From assembly GCF_003952465.1 (NCBI RefSeq), contig NZ_CP034448.1:1178001-1242000 (forward strand): a DNA stretch of 64,000 nt. The letters are read 5' to 3'. Below are positions 15,407 to 24,264 of this stretch, piece after piece (the first letter of the stretch is position 1; each line of letters starts with the position of its first letter). Both the position numbers and the translations under genes were made by a program. Below the pieces are notes generated by a model. It worked only from the letters and a program-made list of their open reading frames with translations, searched no databases and was not told the DNA's origin. Source of the DNA: Mesorhizobium sp. M1B.F.Ca.ET.045.04.1.1 (GTDB lineage Bacteria > Pseudomonadota > Alphaproteobacteria > Rhizobiales > Rhizobiaceae).

Positions 15407-17461
15407 CTACACCAACCCTCTTTTCACCATCATCGCCTCGGGCGAGGGCATCTTCCCGCGGAACGCCGTATAAAGCTCTTCCGGATCCTTCGAGCCGCCG
15501 GCGGCGTAGATGTTCTTCCGCAGCCGCTCCGCCAGTTCCGGATTGAAAGGGTCGCCGGTCTCCTCGAAAGCAGAGAAGGCGTCGGCGTCCAGCACCTCCG
15601 ACCACATGTAGGAATAGTAGCCGGCCGAATAGCCGTCGCCGGCAAAGACATGGCCGAAATGCGGGGTCCGATGGCGCATTGCGATGGTGTCGGGCATTTG
15701 CAGCATTTCGAGCGTTTCGGTCTCGAAACGAAGCGGTTCGACCGGCGCGTCCGGACGCGCGTGGTAGGCCATGTCGATCAGAGCGGAGGCGGTGAACTCG
15801 ACTGTGGCGAAGCCGGCGCCGAAGGTGCGGGCGGCGAGCATCTTGTCGAGCAGGTCTTTAGGCATCGGCTTGCCGGTCTTGACGTGCAGCGCATGCTTTT
15901 CAAGCACCGCCGGCACCGTTAGCCAGTGCTCGTAGAGCTGCGAGGGCAGTTCAACGAAGTCGCGGCTGACCGAGGTGCCGGAGACCGACGGCCAGGTGAC
16001 GTCGGTCAGCATGCCGTGCAGCGCATGGCCGAATTCGTGGAACAGGGTCTTTGCTTCGTCGACCGACAGCAGCGCCGCCTCGCCGGCCGGCGGCTTGGCG
16101 AAGTTCATGATGTTGTAGATGACCGGCTTGGCGCCGTCGCCGAGTTTATAGCCGGACTTCAGCGCGCTCATCCAGGCGCCGGAGCGCTTTGACGGCCGCG
16201 CGAAATAGTCGGCAAGGAACAGGCCGCGCTCGCTGCCGTCGGCGTTCTTGATCACGAACGCGCGGGCGTCTGGATGCCAAACCGTGATGCCCTTCTTCTC
16301 CTCGAAGGTGATGCCGAACAGTTTTGTGGCGACGTCGAAGCAGGCCTCGATGACGCGTTCCAATTGCAGGTAAGGCTTCAGCTCCGCCTCGTCGAAGGCG
16401 AATTTCTCGGCGCGCAGCTTCTCCTGGTAGAAGCGCCAGTCCCAGGCTGCGAACGTCTCGTTGCTGCCGGCCTCGTTCGCCAGTCGTTCCAGGTCCTTCC
16501 GGTCGGCGGCCGCCTTCTCAAGCGCCTTTTCCCAGACCGGGTCGAGCAAATCATGCACGGCCTTTGGCGTCTTCGCCATGGTGTCGTCGAGCTTCAGCGC
16601 CGCGAAGGATGCGTAGCCGAGCAGCTTCGCCTTCTCGGCGCGCAGTTTCAGCATGTCGCGCACGACATCGGTGTTGTCGCTGGCGCCGCCGTTCTGGCCA
16701 CGCATGATGAAGGCGCGGAAAGCGGTCTCGCGCAGGTCGCGGCGCTCGGAGAAGGTCGAGAACGGCTCGTAGATCGAGCGCGACAGCGTCACGGCATAGC
16801 GGCCCTTCTGGCCACGCATCTCGGCGGCTTCGGCCATCGCGCTCTTCAAAAAGTCCGGCAGGCCGGCAAGGTCGGCCCCGTCGAGGAACAGAGCCCAATC
16901 GCGCTCGTCGGCGAGAACGTTCTGGCCGAATTTGGTGCCGAGCGAGGAGAGTTCCTCATTGATGGCCGCGAGCCGCTTCTTGCCGTCAGCGTCGAGCTTG
17001 GCGCCCGAACGCACAAAACCCTTCCAGGTCTTTTCCAGAACACGCAGCGTTTCGGGATCGAGATTCAGGCTGTCGCGGCGCTGGTAGAGGTCGTCGATGC
17101 GGGCAAACAGCTTCTCGTTCATCGAGATCGCCGAGAAATGCCGCGACATCTTTGGCGATATGTCGCGCTCCATCGCCTGGATGGTGTCGTTGGTGTGGGC
17201 GCCGGCGCGGCACCAGAAGATCGACGAGACATGGTCGAGCGGCTCGCCGGCAAGCTCGAGCGCGGCCAGCGTATTTTCAACGGTCGTCGCTTCGCTGTTG
17301 CCGGCGATGGCGTCGATCTCGGTCTGATGCGCCTCCAGCGCCGCGTCGAAGACCGGGCCGAAATCATTATCGCCGATGCGCGAGAAATCCGGCAAGCCGA
17401 GCGGGCCTTGCCAAAGGGTCAGCGGATGGGCGGCGAGGTCGACGGTTTTCGAAGATGACAT
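15407..17461 (-). CDS. M3 family oligopeptidase (oligopeptidase A / Dcp type)
   Basis: A 684-residue cytoplasmic metallopeptidase with the zinc motif HEFGH at residues 475-479 (LFHEFGHALHGML). The downstream SGTSVSRDFVELPSQLYEHW carries the third ligand region. It cleaves short peptides, such as those released from exported-protein signals. The start is the ATG at 17461 (MSSSKTVDLAAHPL); the open frame extends 52 codons further upstream without conservation. The choice between PrlC and Dcp subtype cannot be made by eye. Confidence 0.93.
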   Translation of the reverse strand: MSSSKTVDLAAHPLTLWQGPLGLPDFSRIGDNDFGPVFDAALEAHQTEIDAIAGNSEATTVENTLAALELAGEPLDHVSSIFWCRAGAHTNDTIQAMERDISPKMSRHFSAISMNEKLFARIDDLYQRRDSLNLDPETLRVLEKTWKGFVRSGAKLDADGKKRLAAINEELSSLGTKFGQNVLADERDWALFLDGADLAGLPDFLKSAMAEAAEMRGQKGRYAVTLSRSIYEPFSTFSERRDLRETAFRAFIMRGQNGGASDNTDVVRDMLKLRAEKAKLLGYASFAALKLDDTMAKTPKAVHDLLDPVWEKALEKAAADRKDLERLANEAGSNETFAAWDWRFYQEKLRAEKFAFDEAELKPYLQLERVIEACFDVATKLFGITFEEKKGITVWHPDARAFVIKNADGSERGLFLADYFARPSKRSGAWMSALKSGYKLGDGAKPVIYNIMNFAKPPAGEAALLSVDEAKTLFHEFGHALHGMLTDVTWPSVSGTSVSRDFVELPSQLYEHWLTVPAVLEKHALHVKTGKPMPKDLLDKMLAARTFGAGFATVEFTASALIDMAYHARPDAPVEPLRFETETLEMLQMPDTIAMRHRTPHFGHVFAGDGYSAGYYSYMWSEVLDADAFSAFEETGDPFNPELAERLRKNIYAAGGSKDPEELYTAFRGKMPSPEAMMVKRGLV

Positions 17462-17652
17462 GAGCGATTCCGGTGGGCTGGATGAGGTGGGGTGCCTCGG
17501 ATGTAGGGCGATGCCGCGCACCGCGCAACACGGGTAGCCCCAGGATTCGCCTTTAGAGCACTCAAGGGGTAAAGCGATTAGCTGTTTTCCGTGAAACGAT
17601 GAAACGCGCTGGTTCATCGCAAACGCTGGAGATTGGCTGAAGCCTTCCGAAC

Positions 17653-17713
17653 CTCGTCGTCCTCGGGTCTGCGCTGCGTCGCTTCGCTCCTTGCTCCGCC
17701 CGTGGATGACGAA
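17653..17713. repeat. Half copy of repeat family C
   Basis: The stretch TCGTCGTCCTCGGGTCTGCG, then CTGCGTCGCTTCGCTCC and TTGCTCCGCCCGTGGATGACGA matches one arm of the family C palindromes at 24851-25039 and 56662-56850. The opposite arm is missing, so it is a truncated copy. Apart from it, the 336-nt gap upstream of the M3 gene holds nothing recognisable. Confidence 0.65.
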
Positions 17714-17797
17714 GAGACGGGCGTTTCGGCCAATCTCCTGGGCATGCGACCCACCAACGCAAACATAGCCGACCGGCGAAAATCTCTGTGCTGGGAA

Positions 17798-18211
17798 CTA
17801 ATAACCGCTGCAGTCCTGCGCGATCGCGGTCTGGGTGCTTGCAGTGATGCGTCCGCCGACGACGGTGAAGGTCTCGCGCATCAGCGTGTCGTTTTCGGGG
17901 AAGTCGTAGCAGGCGAGCACCGTGGTCTCGCCGTGCTCGCTCTTCTCGATGCGGTGGCGGATCGCGGCGCCGGCGACGGCGTCTTGCCACTGGTCGATCG
18001 AGTCGATGAATTCCTGCTTGTTCTGGACGACGCCAAGGTCCTCGAGCGTCATGCGCGCGTCGTCGGCAAGCAAGGCCGATAATTCGGTGCGGTCGGCCGC
18101 CAGCAGCGCCGAATACCAGCGATCGATGATCACGCTGTCGTCGGCGCGAGCGGCAAGGAGCGAGAACAGCAGCGCGACGGCGGCAAGGACGGAGCGAAAA
18201 TGACGATGCAT
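17798..18211 (-). CDS. Exported NTF2-like (SnoaL-type) protein
   Basis: A 137-residue protein with a Sec signal ending near LAARADD. A cone-fold NTF2-like domain follows (IDRWYSALLAADRTELSALLADDARMTLEDLG, then EFIDSIDQWQDAVAG and VLACYDFPENDTLMRETFTVVGGRI). Such domains bind small ligands or act as enzymes; no catalytic set is evident. The ATG at 18211 lies just after GAGGCGGGGG. A GTG at 18223 would overlap the carbonic anhydrase stop by 4 nt and is an alternative start. It is probably co-transcribed with the carbonic anhydrase gene. Confidence 0.75.
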   Translation of the reverse strand: MHRHFRSVLAAVALLFSLLAARADDSVIIDRWYSALLAADRTELSALLADDARMTLEDLGVVQNKQEFIDSIDQWQDAVAGAAIRHRIEKSEHGETTVLACYDFPENDTLMRETFTVVGGRITASTQTAIAQDCSGY

Positions 18212-18219
18212 CCCCCGCC

Positions 18220-18864
18220 TCACTCCATTTCCAGCCGCTCGAAATCGCCGGTTTCCTTATTCATCACCCAGAGCTCGCCGGTCGAGATGTCGAACCAGGC
18301 GCCGTGCAGGGTGAGCCTGCCCTTGCCTTCCAGGATCGAGACGCAGGGAAAGGTCCGGAGATTGGCCATCGAATAGCGGATCGAGATGCGCTCCAGCGCG
18401 GTCTGGCGCTCTGTCGCCGTCATGAAAGTGCTGGCCGCCACCGTCTCGGCGGCGGGCGCGATCAGGCTCATCCATTTGCCGATGAAGTCGCCGGGCGAGA
18501 GCGGCGCCGAATTGGTGTCGAGCGCGGCGCGGATGCCGCCGCAGCGGCCGTGGCCCATCACCACGATGTTCTTGACCTTCAGGCTCTGCACGGCAAATTC
18601 CAGTGCAGCCGAGGTCGAGTGGTACTCGCCGTCCGGCTCGTAAGGCGGCACCAGATTGCCGACATTGCGCAGCACGAAGAGCTCGCCGGGGCCGGCATCG
18701 AAGATCGCTTCCGGCGCCGAGCGCGAATCGCAGCAGGCGACGATCATCGTCTCGGGTGATTGGCCGTCGCGGGCCAGCGAGCGATAGCGTCCGCTTTCGG
18801 CGGGATAGCGGCCGCTCATGAAGTTGCGGTAGCCGGTCAGCAGATGCTCGGGGAGGTGAGGCAT
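18220..18864 (-). CDS. Beta-class carbonic anhydrase
   Basis: A 214-residue cytosolic enzyme that interconverts CO2 and bicarbonate. The zinc ligands are visible as Cys45 in CCDSR (with the Asp46/Arg48 dyad) and as His105 and Cys108 in HGRCGG. The spacing and length are typical of proteobacterial beta-CAs. It supplies bicarbonate for carboxylation reactions. The 18865-19006 interval separates it from the DUF429 gene on the same strand. Confidence 0.95.
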   Translation of the reverse strand: MPHLPEHLLTGYRNFMSGRYPAESGRYRSLARDGQSPETMIVACCDSRSAPEAIFDAGPGELFVLRNVGNLVPPYEPDGEYHSTSAALEFAVQSLKVKNIVVMGHGRCGGIRAALDTNSAPLSPGDFIGKWMSLIAPAAETVAASTFMTATERQTALERISIRYSMANLRTFPCVSILEGKGRLTLHGAWFDISTGELWVMNKETGDFERLEME

Positions 18865-19006
18865 GGGCGGCGTCTTGACCCTTTCCGGGTTGGATGCGGC
18901 TGCACGTTCTATTGCGAGAAAGGCTCTAGCGGCAAAAGCCGGTCGCGAGCAATGCCGAATTGCGGATGGCTCCGTCGCATTCGCGATGCGTCAGGCCCCC
19001 GTTCGA

Positions 19007-19783
19007 CTACGCCCAGATCGCAACCTGAATGCCGAAACGGTCGGCCATGGGCGGATCGGGTGATGGCCGCGCCTCGCCGCTGGCGATGCGCCCGGCAATC
19101 AGCATCATCGCGGCCGCGTCGAGGAAGTCGTCGCTGGCGGCGCCCCTCGGCGGCGGCTGGTCGAGAAAGAATTTCTCATAGCCATGCCGGCAGAGCAGCG
19201 CTTTGCGCTCCTCCATGCCGGCCGGATTGACGGCGCCCTTGATCTTCTTCGGCAGAGTCATCGCCACGCCGGCGTTCAGCCGGCAGAAGGCGACTTCCGG
19301 GTGCGATTCGAAGACGCGGCAGCGCGATTCGGGCCGCGCGATCAGAAGTGCGTCGATCTCGCGGATCTTGGCAAAGATGCCGAAGGCCTGGATGGAAACG
19401 CCGCGCGGCGGATCGGAGGTCGTCATCGCCACCTCGCTCGCCCGGCGATGCGCGGCATACCAGGCCTCGATCGTGGTGAAGTCGCTGGTGTCGGCATAAA
19501 GCGCCGCGCGCGAGGGGATGGCAAAGACGCTCGATTGTCTCGCCCCAAGCAACGGCCGCACCACCGCTTCCGGCCCGCGGCCGCCCCGGCTGGAAAAATC
19601 CGGCAGGCCGATCGGCATGTCGACGGCGATCGTGGCATCGGGCAGCGTGTCGAGCAGCGCCTGGAAGCTTGGGAAGACCGAGACCGATGGCGCGGCGCCG
19701 GTTTCGCGATGCACGGCGATCCAGCCGGCCTTGCAGCCGTCGACGCCCACCAGGGCGGAATGCAGGTTAGTGGAAGTCTGCAT
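19007..19783 (-). CDS. DUF429 domain protein (predicted RNase H-like fold)
   Basis: A 258-residue protein matching the DUF429 pattern. It starts with ALVGVDGCKAGWIAV, continues with TIAVDMPIGLP and ARQSSVFAIPSRAALYA, and has a C-terminal DDFLDAAAMMLIAGRIASG with acidic residues in nuclease-like positions. The family is predicted to have an RNase H fold, but its activity is unproven. It follows pdxY on the same strand with an 87-nt gap that contains a hairpin. Confidence 0.85.
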   Translation of the reverse strand: MQTSTNLHSALVGVDGCKAGWIAVHRETGAAPSVSVFPSFQALLDTLPDATIAVDMPIGLPDFSSRGGRGPEAVVRPLLGARQSSVFAIPSRAALYADTSDFTTIEAWYAAHRRASEVAMTTSDPPRGVSIQAFGIFAKIREIDALLIARPESRCRVFESHPEVAFCRLNAGVAMTLPKKIKGAVNPAGMEERKALLCRHGYEKFFLDQPPPRGAASDDFLDAAAMMLIAGRIASGEARPSPDPPMADRFGIQVAIWA

Positions 19784-19820
19784 CCCGCTCTGTCTGTTTG
19801 TTTAGCCGCATTTCTGCGAC

Positions 19821-19840
19821 GCCAAGTGATTCCACTTGGC
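19821..19840 (-). terminator. Hairpin between pdxY and the DUF429 gene
   Basis: A perfect stem GCCAAGTG/CACTTGGC with a 4-nt loop lies about 30 nt after the pdxY stop. There is no T-tract. It could end or attenuate the pdxY transcript, or be part of a short intergenic repeat (it is followed by TGCAAAATGCTTTAGCGC). Confidence 0.5.
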
Positions 19841-19870
19841 TGCAAAATGCTTTAGCGCCGCCACCCGGCG

Positions 19871-20755
19871 TCACGCCCGCTTGTCCCGCCCGGGGTGAAG
19901 CAGATGACGAAGCTGAACCATCGCCATCGGATGCGACAGGCTTTGCGCATCGGTCTCGAGCTGCAGCTCGTCGCCGCCGCGTTTTGCCGTACGCGCCAGG
20001 ATCTCGTAGACGGCGGTCGTGGTCGACTGCAGCGCCTTCGCCGGCGGCTGGCCGGACAGGATGCGGGCGAGGTAGACGGCGGCCGTCAGGTCGCCAAGCC
20101 CGTTCGGCGGCCTCTCGATCAACCGGTGCTCGGCAAGCAGCGCCTGGCTGCCGTCGAGCAGGAAATTGCCGGTGCCGCCCATCAGCATCGACGGCGCCGA
20201 GGTGACCAGCATGGTCGACGGGCCGGCGTGAAGGGCGGCCGCCGTCACCGCCTTGATGTCGGGCAGCGGCGCGCCGGCCATCCATTCGAGCTCATAGCGG
20301 TTGGGCGTGGCGATGTCGGCGATCGGCATCAGTCTGTCGCGCAGCGCCGCGGCCGTCGGCTCCGGCACGTAGAGCCCACCGGAATCGCCCATTACCGGGT
20401 CGCAGACATAAAGCGCATCCGGCGTCCTTGCCTTGACGGCGGCGACCAGCGAGGCGACGGCCTCGGCCTGGCCGGCCTCGCCGAGATAGCCCGAGAGCAC
20501 CGCACGGACCTCGCCAAGCCACGGCGCGCGTTCGAGATCGGCCAACAGCGCCTTGAACTGGTCGAGCGCCGGCACGATGCGGGTGGCGCGGCTGTGGCCG
20601 GGGTGCCAGGGCAGGATGACGGTGGGCACCGCCCAGACCGGAAAGCCCAAAGTCTCCAGCGCGAATACCGCGGCGCGGTTGCCGACCGAGCCGCGGGCGA
20701 CATGGCTGGAGATGACGATGACCGCGCGCGGCGCGTCGGTTTTTTCAGCATTCAT
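19871..20755 (-). CDS. pdxY: Pyridoxal kinase PdxY
   Basis: A 294-residue ribokinase-fold enzyme that phosphorylates pyridoxal to the cofactor PLP in vitamin B6 salvage. Diagnostic features are the N-terminal ISSHVARGSVGNRAAVFALE, LPWHPGH, YVCDPVMGDSGGLYVPE, and the anion-hole/catalytic segment PPNGLGDLTAAVYLARIL. The ATG at 20755 is 12 nt after the small membrane protein stop, so the two are likely one transcript. Confidence 0.93.
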   Translation of the reverse strand: MNAEKTDAPRAVIVISSHVARGSVGNRAAVFALETLGFPVWAVPTVILPWHPGHSRATRIVPALDQFKALLADLERAPWLGEVRAVLSGYLGEAGQAEAVASLVAAVKARTPDALYVCDPVMGDSGGLYVPEPTAAALRDRLMPIADIATPNRYELEWMAGAPLPDIKAVTAAALHAGPSTMLVTSAPSMLMGGTGNFLLDGSQALLAEHRLIERPPNGLGDLTAAVYLARILSGQPPAKALQSTTTAVYEILARTAKRGGDELQLETDAQSLSHPMAMVQLRHLLHPGRDKRA

Positions 20756-20767
20756 GGAGTTTGATTC

Positions 20768-21019
20768 CTAGCCACCCCGCGTGGCGACATACACCAGCCA
20801 GGCCAACAGCCCAATGGCGACGATGAGGCCGAGCGTCCGGCCAATGCGGGTGCCCCAATATTCGATCGGATCGGAGCGGTCGGCGTCCGCGGCGATCACG
20901 CGGTCGCGCGTGTCCTTTGCAACACGGGCGATGAAGGAGGTGCCGCCCGGCGCCGTCTCGCGCGCCACGCGCTCGAGGATGCGGCGCGATTCGCTCTCGT
21001 CGTCCCGGCGCTCGGCCAT
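20768..21019 (-). CDS. Small membrane-anchored protein, unknown function
   Basis: The ATG at 21019 follows GGAAAGGAC. The 83-residue product is hydrophilic and charged for about 55 residues (RRDDESESRRILERVARE...). It ends in one transmembrane helix (LGLIVAIGLLAWLVYVA), so it is probably tail-anchored in the inner membrane. No family is recognised. It sits directly upstream of pdxY and is divergent from lemA. Confidence 0.7.
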   Translation of the reverse strand: MAERRDDESESRRILERVARETAPGGTSFIARVAKDTRDRVIAADADRSDPIEYWGTRIGRTLGLIVAIGLLAWLVYVATRGG

Positions 21020-21173
21020 GGCAAATGTCCTTTCCTGCCGGGAGCTTAGCCTGTTCGCGCAGGTATTCACAGAGGCGCCCGGCAGGCCCGGAGCGACATC
21101 ATAGCGGGTTATTTTCTTGCGCGTGGATTGTGCTATTGCTTCGCATGCAACTTTGACCCGAGGGGAACCAATC

Positions 21174-21818
21174 ATGTTTGCCGAGCGCCTTTCCCTGCCC
21201 TCCGCCTTCCGCAGTTTGCCGGCCTTGCTGATGATGGCTTTCGTGCTGCCGCTGCTTGCCGGCTGCGGCTACAACACCATCCCGACGGCCGAGGAAAACG
21301 CCCGGGCGGCCTGGAGCGAGGTGCTGAACCAGTACCAGCGCCGCTCGGACCTGATCCCGAACCTGGTCGAGACGGTCAAAGGCTATGCCTCGCATGAGAA
21401 GGACACGCTCGACGCCGTGGTCGAGGCGCGCGCCAAGGCGACGCAGATCACGGTCACGCCGGACACGTTGAAGGATCCGGAAGCTTTGAAGAAATTCCAG
21501 GATAGCCAGGCGGGGCTGACCAGCGCGCTGTCGCGGCTGATCGCGGTGTCGGAGAACTATCCCGACCTCAAGGCCAATCAGAATTTCCTGGCGCTGCAGG
21601 CGCAGCTCGAAGGCACCGAGAACCGCATCGCAGTGGCGCGTCGAGACTACATCCAGGCGGTCAGGGATTACAATCTGACGCTCAGGACCTTCCCGTCGGT
21701 GCTTTGGGCGACGCTCTGGTTCCGCGGCAATGAGCCGTTTGCGAACTTCACCGTCGAGGAAGACAAGATGCACGTGCCGAAGGTGGATTTCGGGACGAGC
21801 ACGAAGCAGGGCGGGTGA
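21174..21818 (+). CDS. lemA: LemA family protein, predicted lipoprotein
   Basis: A 214-residue protein starting at the ATG after GAGGGGAACC. It has an N-terminal hydrophobic segment with a lipobox (LPLLAGC, Cys31). The LemA domain follows: WSEVLNQYQRRSDLIPNLVETVKGYASHEKDTLDAVVEARA, and near the end VRDYNLTLRTFPS. LemA proteins are often encoded with TPM-domain proteins, as here. Many LemA proteins have a plain membrane anchor, so the lipobox is noteworthy. Confidence 0.93.
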   Translation: MFAERLSLPSAFRSLPALLMMAFVLPLLAGCGYNTIPTAEENARAAWSEVLNQYQRRSDLIPNLVETVKGYASHEKDTLDAVVEARAKATQITVTPDTLKDPEALKKFQDSQAGLTSALSRLIAVSENYPDLKANQNFLALQAQLEGTENRIAVARRDYIQAVRDYNLTLRTFPSVLWATLWFRGNEPFANFTVEEDKMHVPKVDFGTSTKQGG

Positions 21819-21868
21819 TCCCGTCGTCGGAATAATCCCGCGAGAAGACGGACCGCTGGCGTGTTGAT

Positions 21869-22021
21869 ACCCCCCTCTGTCCTGCCGGACATCTCCCCCT
21901 CAAGGGGGAGATCAGCAGCTTTGCCGGTTTCGCCAATCTCCAACCTAGCAGAAGATTCACGGCGGGCGACGACAGCCAATCTCCCCCTTGAGGGGGAGAT
22001 GTCCGGCAGGACAGAGGGGGG
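21869..22021. repeat. Intergenic palindromic repeat, family B, copy 2
   Basis: Opens with CCCCCCTCTGTCCTGCCGGA and CATCTCCCCCTCAAGGGGGAGAT, and closes with the mirror ATCTCCCCCTTGAGGGGGAGAT then GTCCGGCAGGACAGAGGGGG. It lies between lemA and the TPM gene and overlaps the 5' end of the TPM reading frame. Confidence 0.88.
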
Positions 22022-22836
22022 CGCGACGGAACGCCAAGCTTAACATCCTTGGCGTTCTTCTCTGCCTCCTCCTCCCCCTCGCCGCTATCGCCGCCGACCT
22101 CCCGGCCCTCACCGGCCGCGTGGTCGACAATGCCGGCATCATCGATGCCGGCACACGCGCGGCGCTGACGCAGAAACTTGCCGACTTCGAGACGAAAGGC
22201 TCCGACCAGATCGTCGTCGCCACCATCCCCAGTCTCGGCGGCGAGGAGATCGAGCCTTACGCCAACCGCCTGTTCCGGTTCTGGAAGCTCGGCCAGGCCA
22301 AGGAAAACAACGGCGTGCTGCTGCTGGTCGCGCCCAACGACCGCAAGATGCGCATCGAGGTCGGCTATGGGCTGGAAGGCACGCTGACCGACCTGCACAC
22401 CAAGCTGATCATCGAAAACGACATGGTGCCGGCATTCCGCGCCGGCGACTTCTCCGGCGGCATTACCAAGGCCGTCGACGACATGATCATGGTGCTGGAG
22501 GGCAATCCGGAGGAGCTGGAAGCGCGCGGCAAGCGCAACGAGCAGGCGCCGTTCAACTCCGACGACCTGTTCTTCGCCATCTTCATCACCATCTGGGCGC
22601 TGATCTTCTTCGGCAGCATCGCGCTGACGGTGCTGCCGCCGATCTTCGGCCAGAAGATCGGCCCCGGCCGCTATCGCTGGCTCGGCATGACGTTCGAGCC
22701 CGGCCGGCGATCCTCCGGGGGCGGCGGCGGTTGGTCGTCGGGCGGCGGAGGCTGGTCCTCGGGCGGCGGCGGTGGCGGCGGGTTTTCCGGCGGTGGCGGC
22801 TCGTCGGGCGGCGGCGGTTCTTCGGGAAGCTGGTGA
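21988..22836 (+). CDS. TPM domain (YgcG-like) membrane protein, start inside a repeat
   Basis: A protein of up to 282 residues. It has a signal (LGVLLCLLLPLAAIAAD), then a TPM domain (LTGRVVDNAGIIDAGTRAALTQKLADFE, NNGVLLLVAPNDRKMRIEVGYGLEG), a transmembrane segment (IFITIWALIFFGSIALTVL), and a Gly/Ser-rich tail. That layout is typical of YgcG proteins. The only visible start in frame is TTG 21988, which lies inside repeat B2, so the first dozen residues (MRGRCPAGQRGA) are repeat encoded. The native start may have been replaced when the element inserted. It follows lemA and precedes a second TPM gene. Confidence 0.85.
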   Translation: MRGRCPAGQRGARRNAKLNILGVLLCLLLPLAAIAADLPALTGRVVDNAGIIDAGTRAALTQKLADFETKGSDQIVVATIPSLGGEEIEPYANRLFRFWKLGQAKENNGVLLLVAPNDRKMRIEVGYGLEGTLTDLHTKLIIENDMVPAFRAGDFSGGITKAVDDMIMVLEGNPEELEARGKRNEQAPFNSDDLFFAIFITIWALIFFGSIALTVLPPIFGQKIGPGRYRWLGMTFEPGRRSSGGGGGWSSGGGGWSSGGGGGGGFSGGGGSSGGGGSSGSW

Positions 22837-22841
22837 GGACC

Positions 22842-23480
22842 ATGGCGACGCGACCGATCAGCCCTGAGGACCATGACCGCATCGCCGACGCGATCCGCGC
22901 CGCGGAGGCAAAGACCGATGGCGAAATCTACTGCGTCGTCGCCCGTGCCAGCGACGGCTATTTCTTCCCGGCCGCGTTCGCGGCGGCTCTCGCAACACTC
23001 ATCGTCAGCCTGGCGGTGGCTTATGGGCTCGAAGCCTGGTGGCTGACCATCCGTCTGCCGCATTTCGTGCTCGCCCAGCTGCTGGCGCTGGGCTGCATGC
23101 TTGCGCTTCTGTGGGCGCTGCCGGGCTGGCGCATCCATCTGGTGCCGAGGCGGCTGCGTTACCAGGCGGCGCACGCCAATGCGATGAGGCAGTTTCTCGC
23201 CCGCAACGTCCACCGCACGAGCGCGCGCACCGGCGTGTTGATCTTCGTTTCCATCGCCGAGCGCTATGCCGAAATTGTCGCCGACAGCGGCATCGACGCC
23301 AAGGTCGGCCAGCATGTCTGGGACGGCGTGGTGCGGGAGCTGACCCGGCACGCCGGCGACGACCGGCTCGCCGACGGTTTTGTCCGCGCGATCGAATCAG
23401 TCGGCGCGGTGCTCGCCGAGCATTTCCCGGTCACCGAAGGCGATACCAACGAGCTCGACGATCACCTCGTCGAAATCTGA
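22842..23480 (+). CDS. TPM domain membrane protein
   Basis: A 212-residue protein from the ATG at 22842, 5 nt after the previous stop and after a GAGGACC ribosome site. It has an N-terminal cytosolic segment (ISPEDHDRIADAIRAAEAKTDGEIYCVVARASD). Two closely spaced transmembrane segments (about residues 43-95) follow, then a C-terminal TPM part (RTGVLIFVSIAERYAEIVADSGIDAKVG). It is the third member of the lemA-TPM-TPM operon; the products probably act together in the envelope, role unknown. Confidence 0.85.
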   Translation: MATRPISPEDHDRIADAIRAAEAKTDGEIYCVVARASDGYFFPAAFAAALATLIVSLAVAYGLEAWWLTIRLPHFVLAQLLALGCMLALLWALPGWRIHLVPRRLRYQAAHANAMRQFLARNVHRTSARTGVLIFVSIAERYAEIVADSGIDAKVGQHVWDGVVRELTRHAGDDRLADGFVRAIESVGAVLAEHFPVTEGDTNELDDHLVEI

Positions 23481-23628
23481 CCGGACCTGTCCGCAAATCC
23501 GCGTCGCTGGGGTCGTTTCGAGCGGTTTCCGCGCTTCCGGCGCCGGCAAGTTCGCCTGTGCGAAAGCGGCGGGCGCGACAGTGCGGACTCTTTGCAAGCG
23601 GGCGAAGCGGGTCTATGGTTAACAAATC

Positions 23629-24135
23629 ATGAACACGCTGACGATCGACATCCGCAAAGCCGACCCTCGCGATGCAATCGCCATCGCCGAAGTGCATCAG
23701 GAAGCATGGCGCGGCGCCTATTCCGGCATCATCCCGCATCGCACGCTGACGGCCATGATCAATCGTCGCGGCCCCGATTGGTGGGCGAACGCGATTCGCC
23801 GCGCGGCCACCGTGCTGGTGGTCGAGATCGGCGGCACGATCGCCGGCTATGCCACGATCGGCAAGAACCGCGCCAAGGAGCTGAGGCAGCAGGGCGAGAT
23901 CTACGAGCTTTACCTACGCCCGGAATATCAGGGCATTGGGCTCGGCAGCCGGCTGTTCAAAGCCGCGAAGACGCGCCTTGCCGACCACGGCCTGAGAGGC
24001 CTGGTGGTGTGGGCGCTGGAAGATAATTACAACGCTTTAGCCTTCTATGCCGGCAATGGCGGCCGCGACATCGCCGAGGGCGTCGAGGTCTTCGAGCAGA
24101 AGGCGTTGAAGAAGGTCGCCTTCGTCTGGGAATGA
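23629..24135 (+). CDS. GNAT family N-acetyltransferase
   Basis: A 168-residue acetyltransferase. The acetyl-CoA-binding motif A is visible as LYLRPEYQGIGLGSRLFKAAKTRLADHG (Q/R-x-x-G-x-G/A pattern). The flanking motif is VWALEDNYNALAFYAGNGG. The substrate is unknown; members acetylate antibiotics, polyamines or ribosomal proteins. It stands alone between the TPM operon and ppa. Confidence 0.88.
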   Translation: MNTLTIDIRKADPRDAIAIAEVHQEAWRGAYSGIIPHRTLTAMINRRGPDWWANAIRRAATVLVVEIGGTIAGYATIGKNRAKELRQQGEIYELYLRPEYQGIGLGSRLFKAAKTRLADHGLRGLVVWALEDNYNALAFYAGNGGRDIAEGVEVFEQKALKKVAFVWE

Positions 24136-24264
24136 GGCGCCGCCCGCCTAGGTTACAATCCATCACAAACTGTGCGCTTCCATCAGCGTTCGGCACCATT
24201 CGCCGCATTGCACCATGACGCGTGTCCCGCTATCGGTCACACAAGATTGAGAGGGATTTGAGCC

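Noticed and set aside
22700..22836. GGC-rich tract read as a DNA tandem repeat array
   Set aside because: It encodes the Gly/Ser-rich tail normal for YgcG-type TPM proteins, so it is a protein feature.
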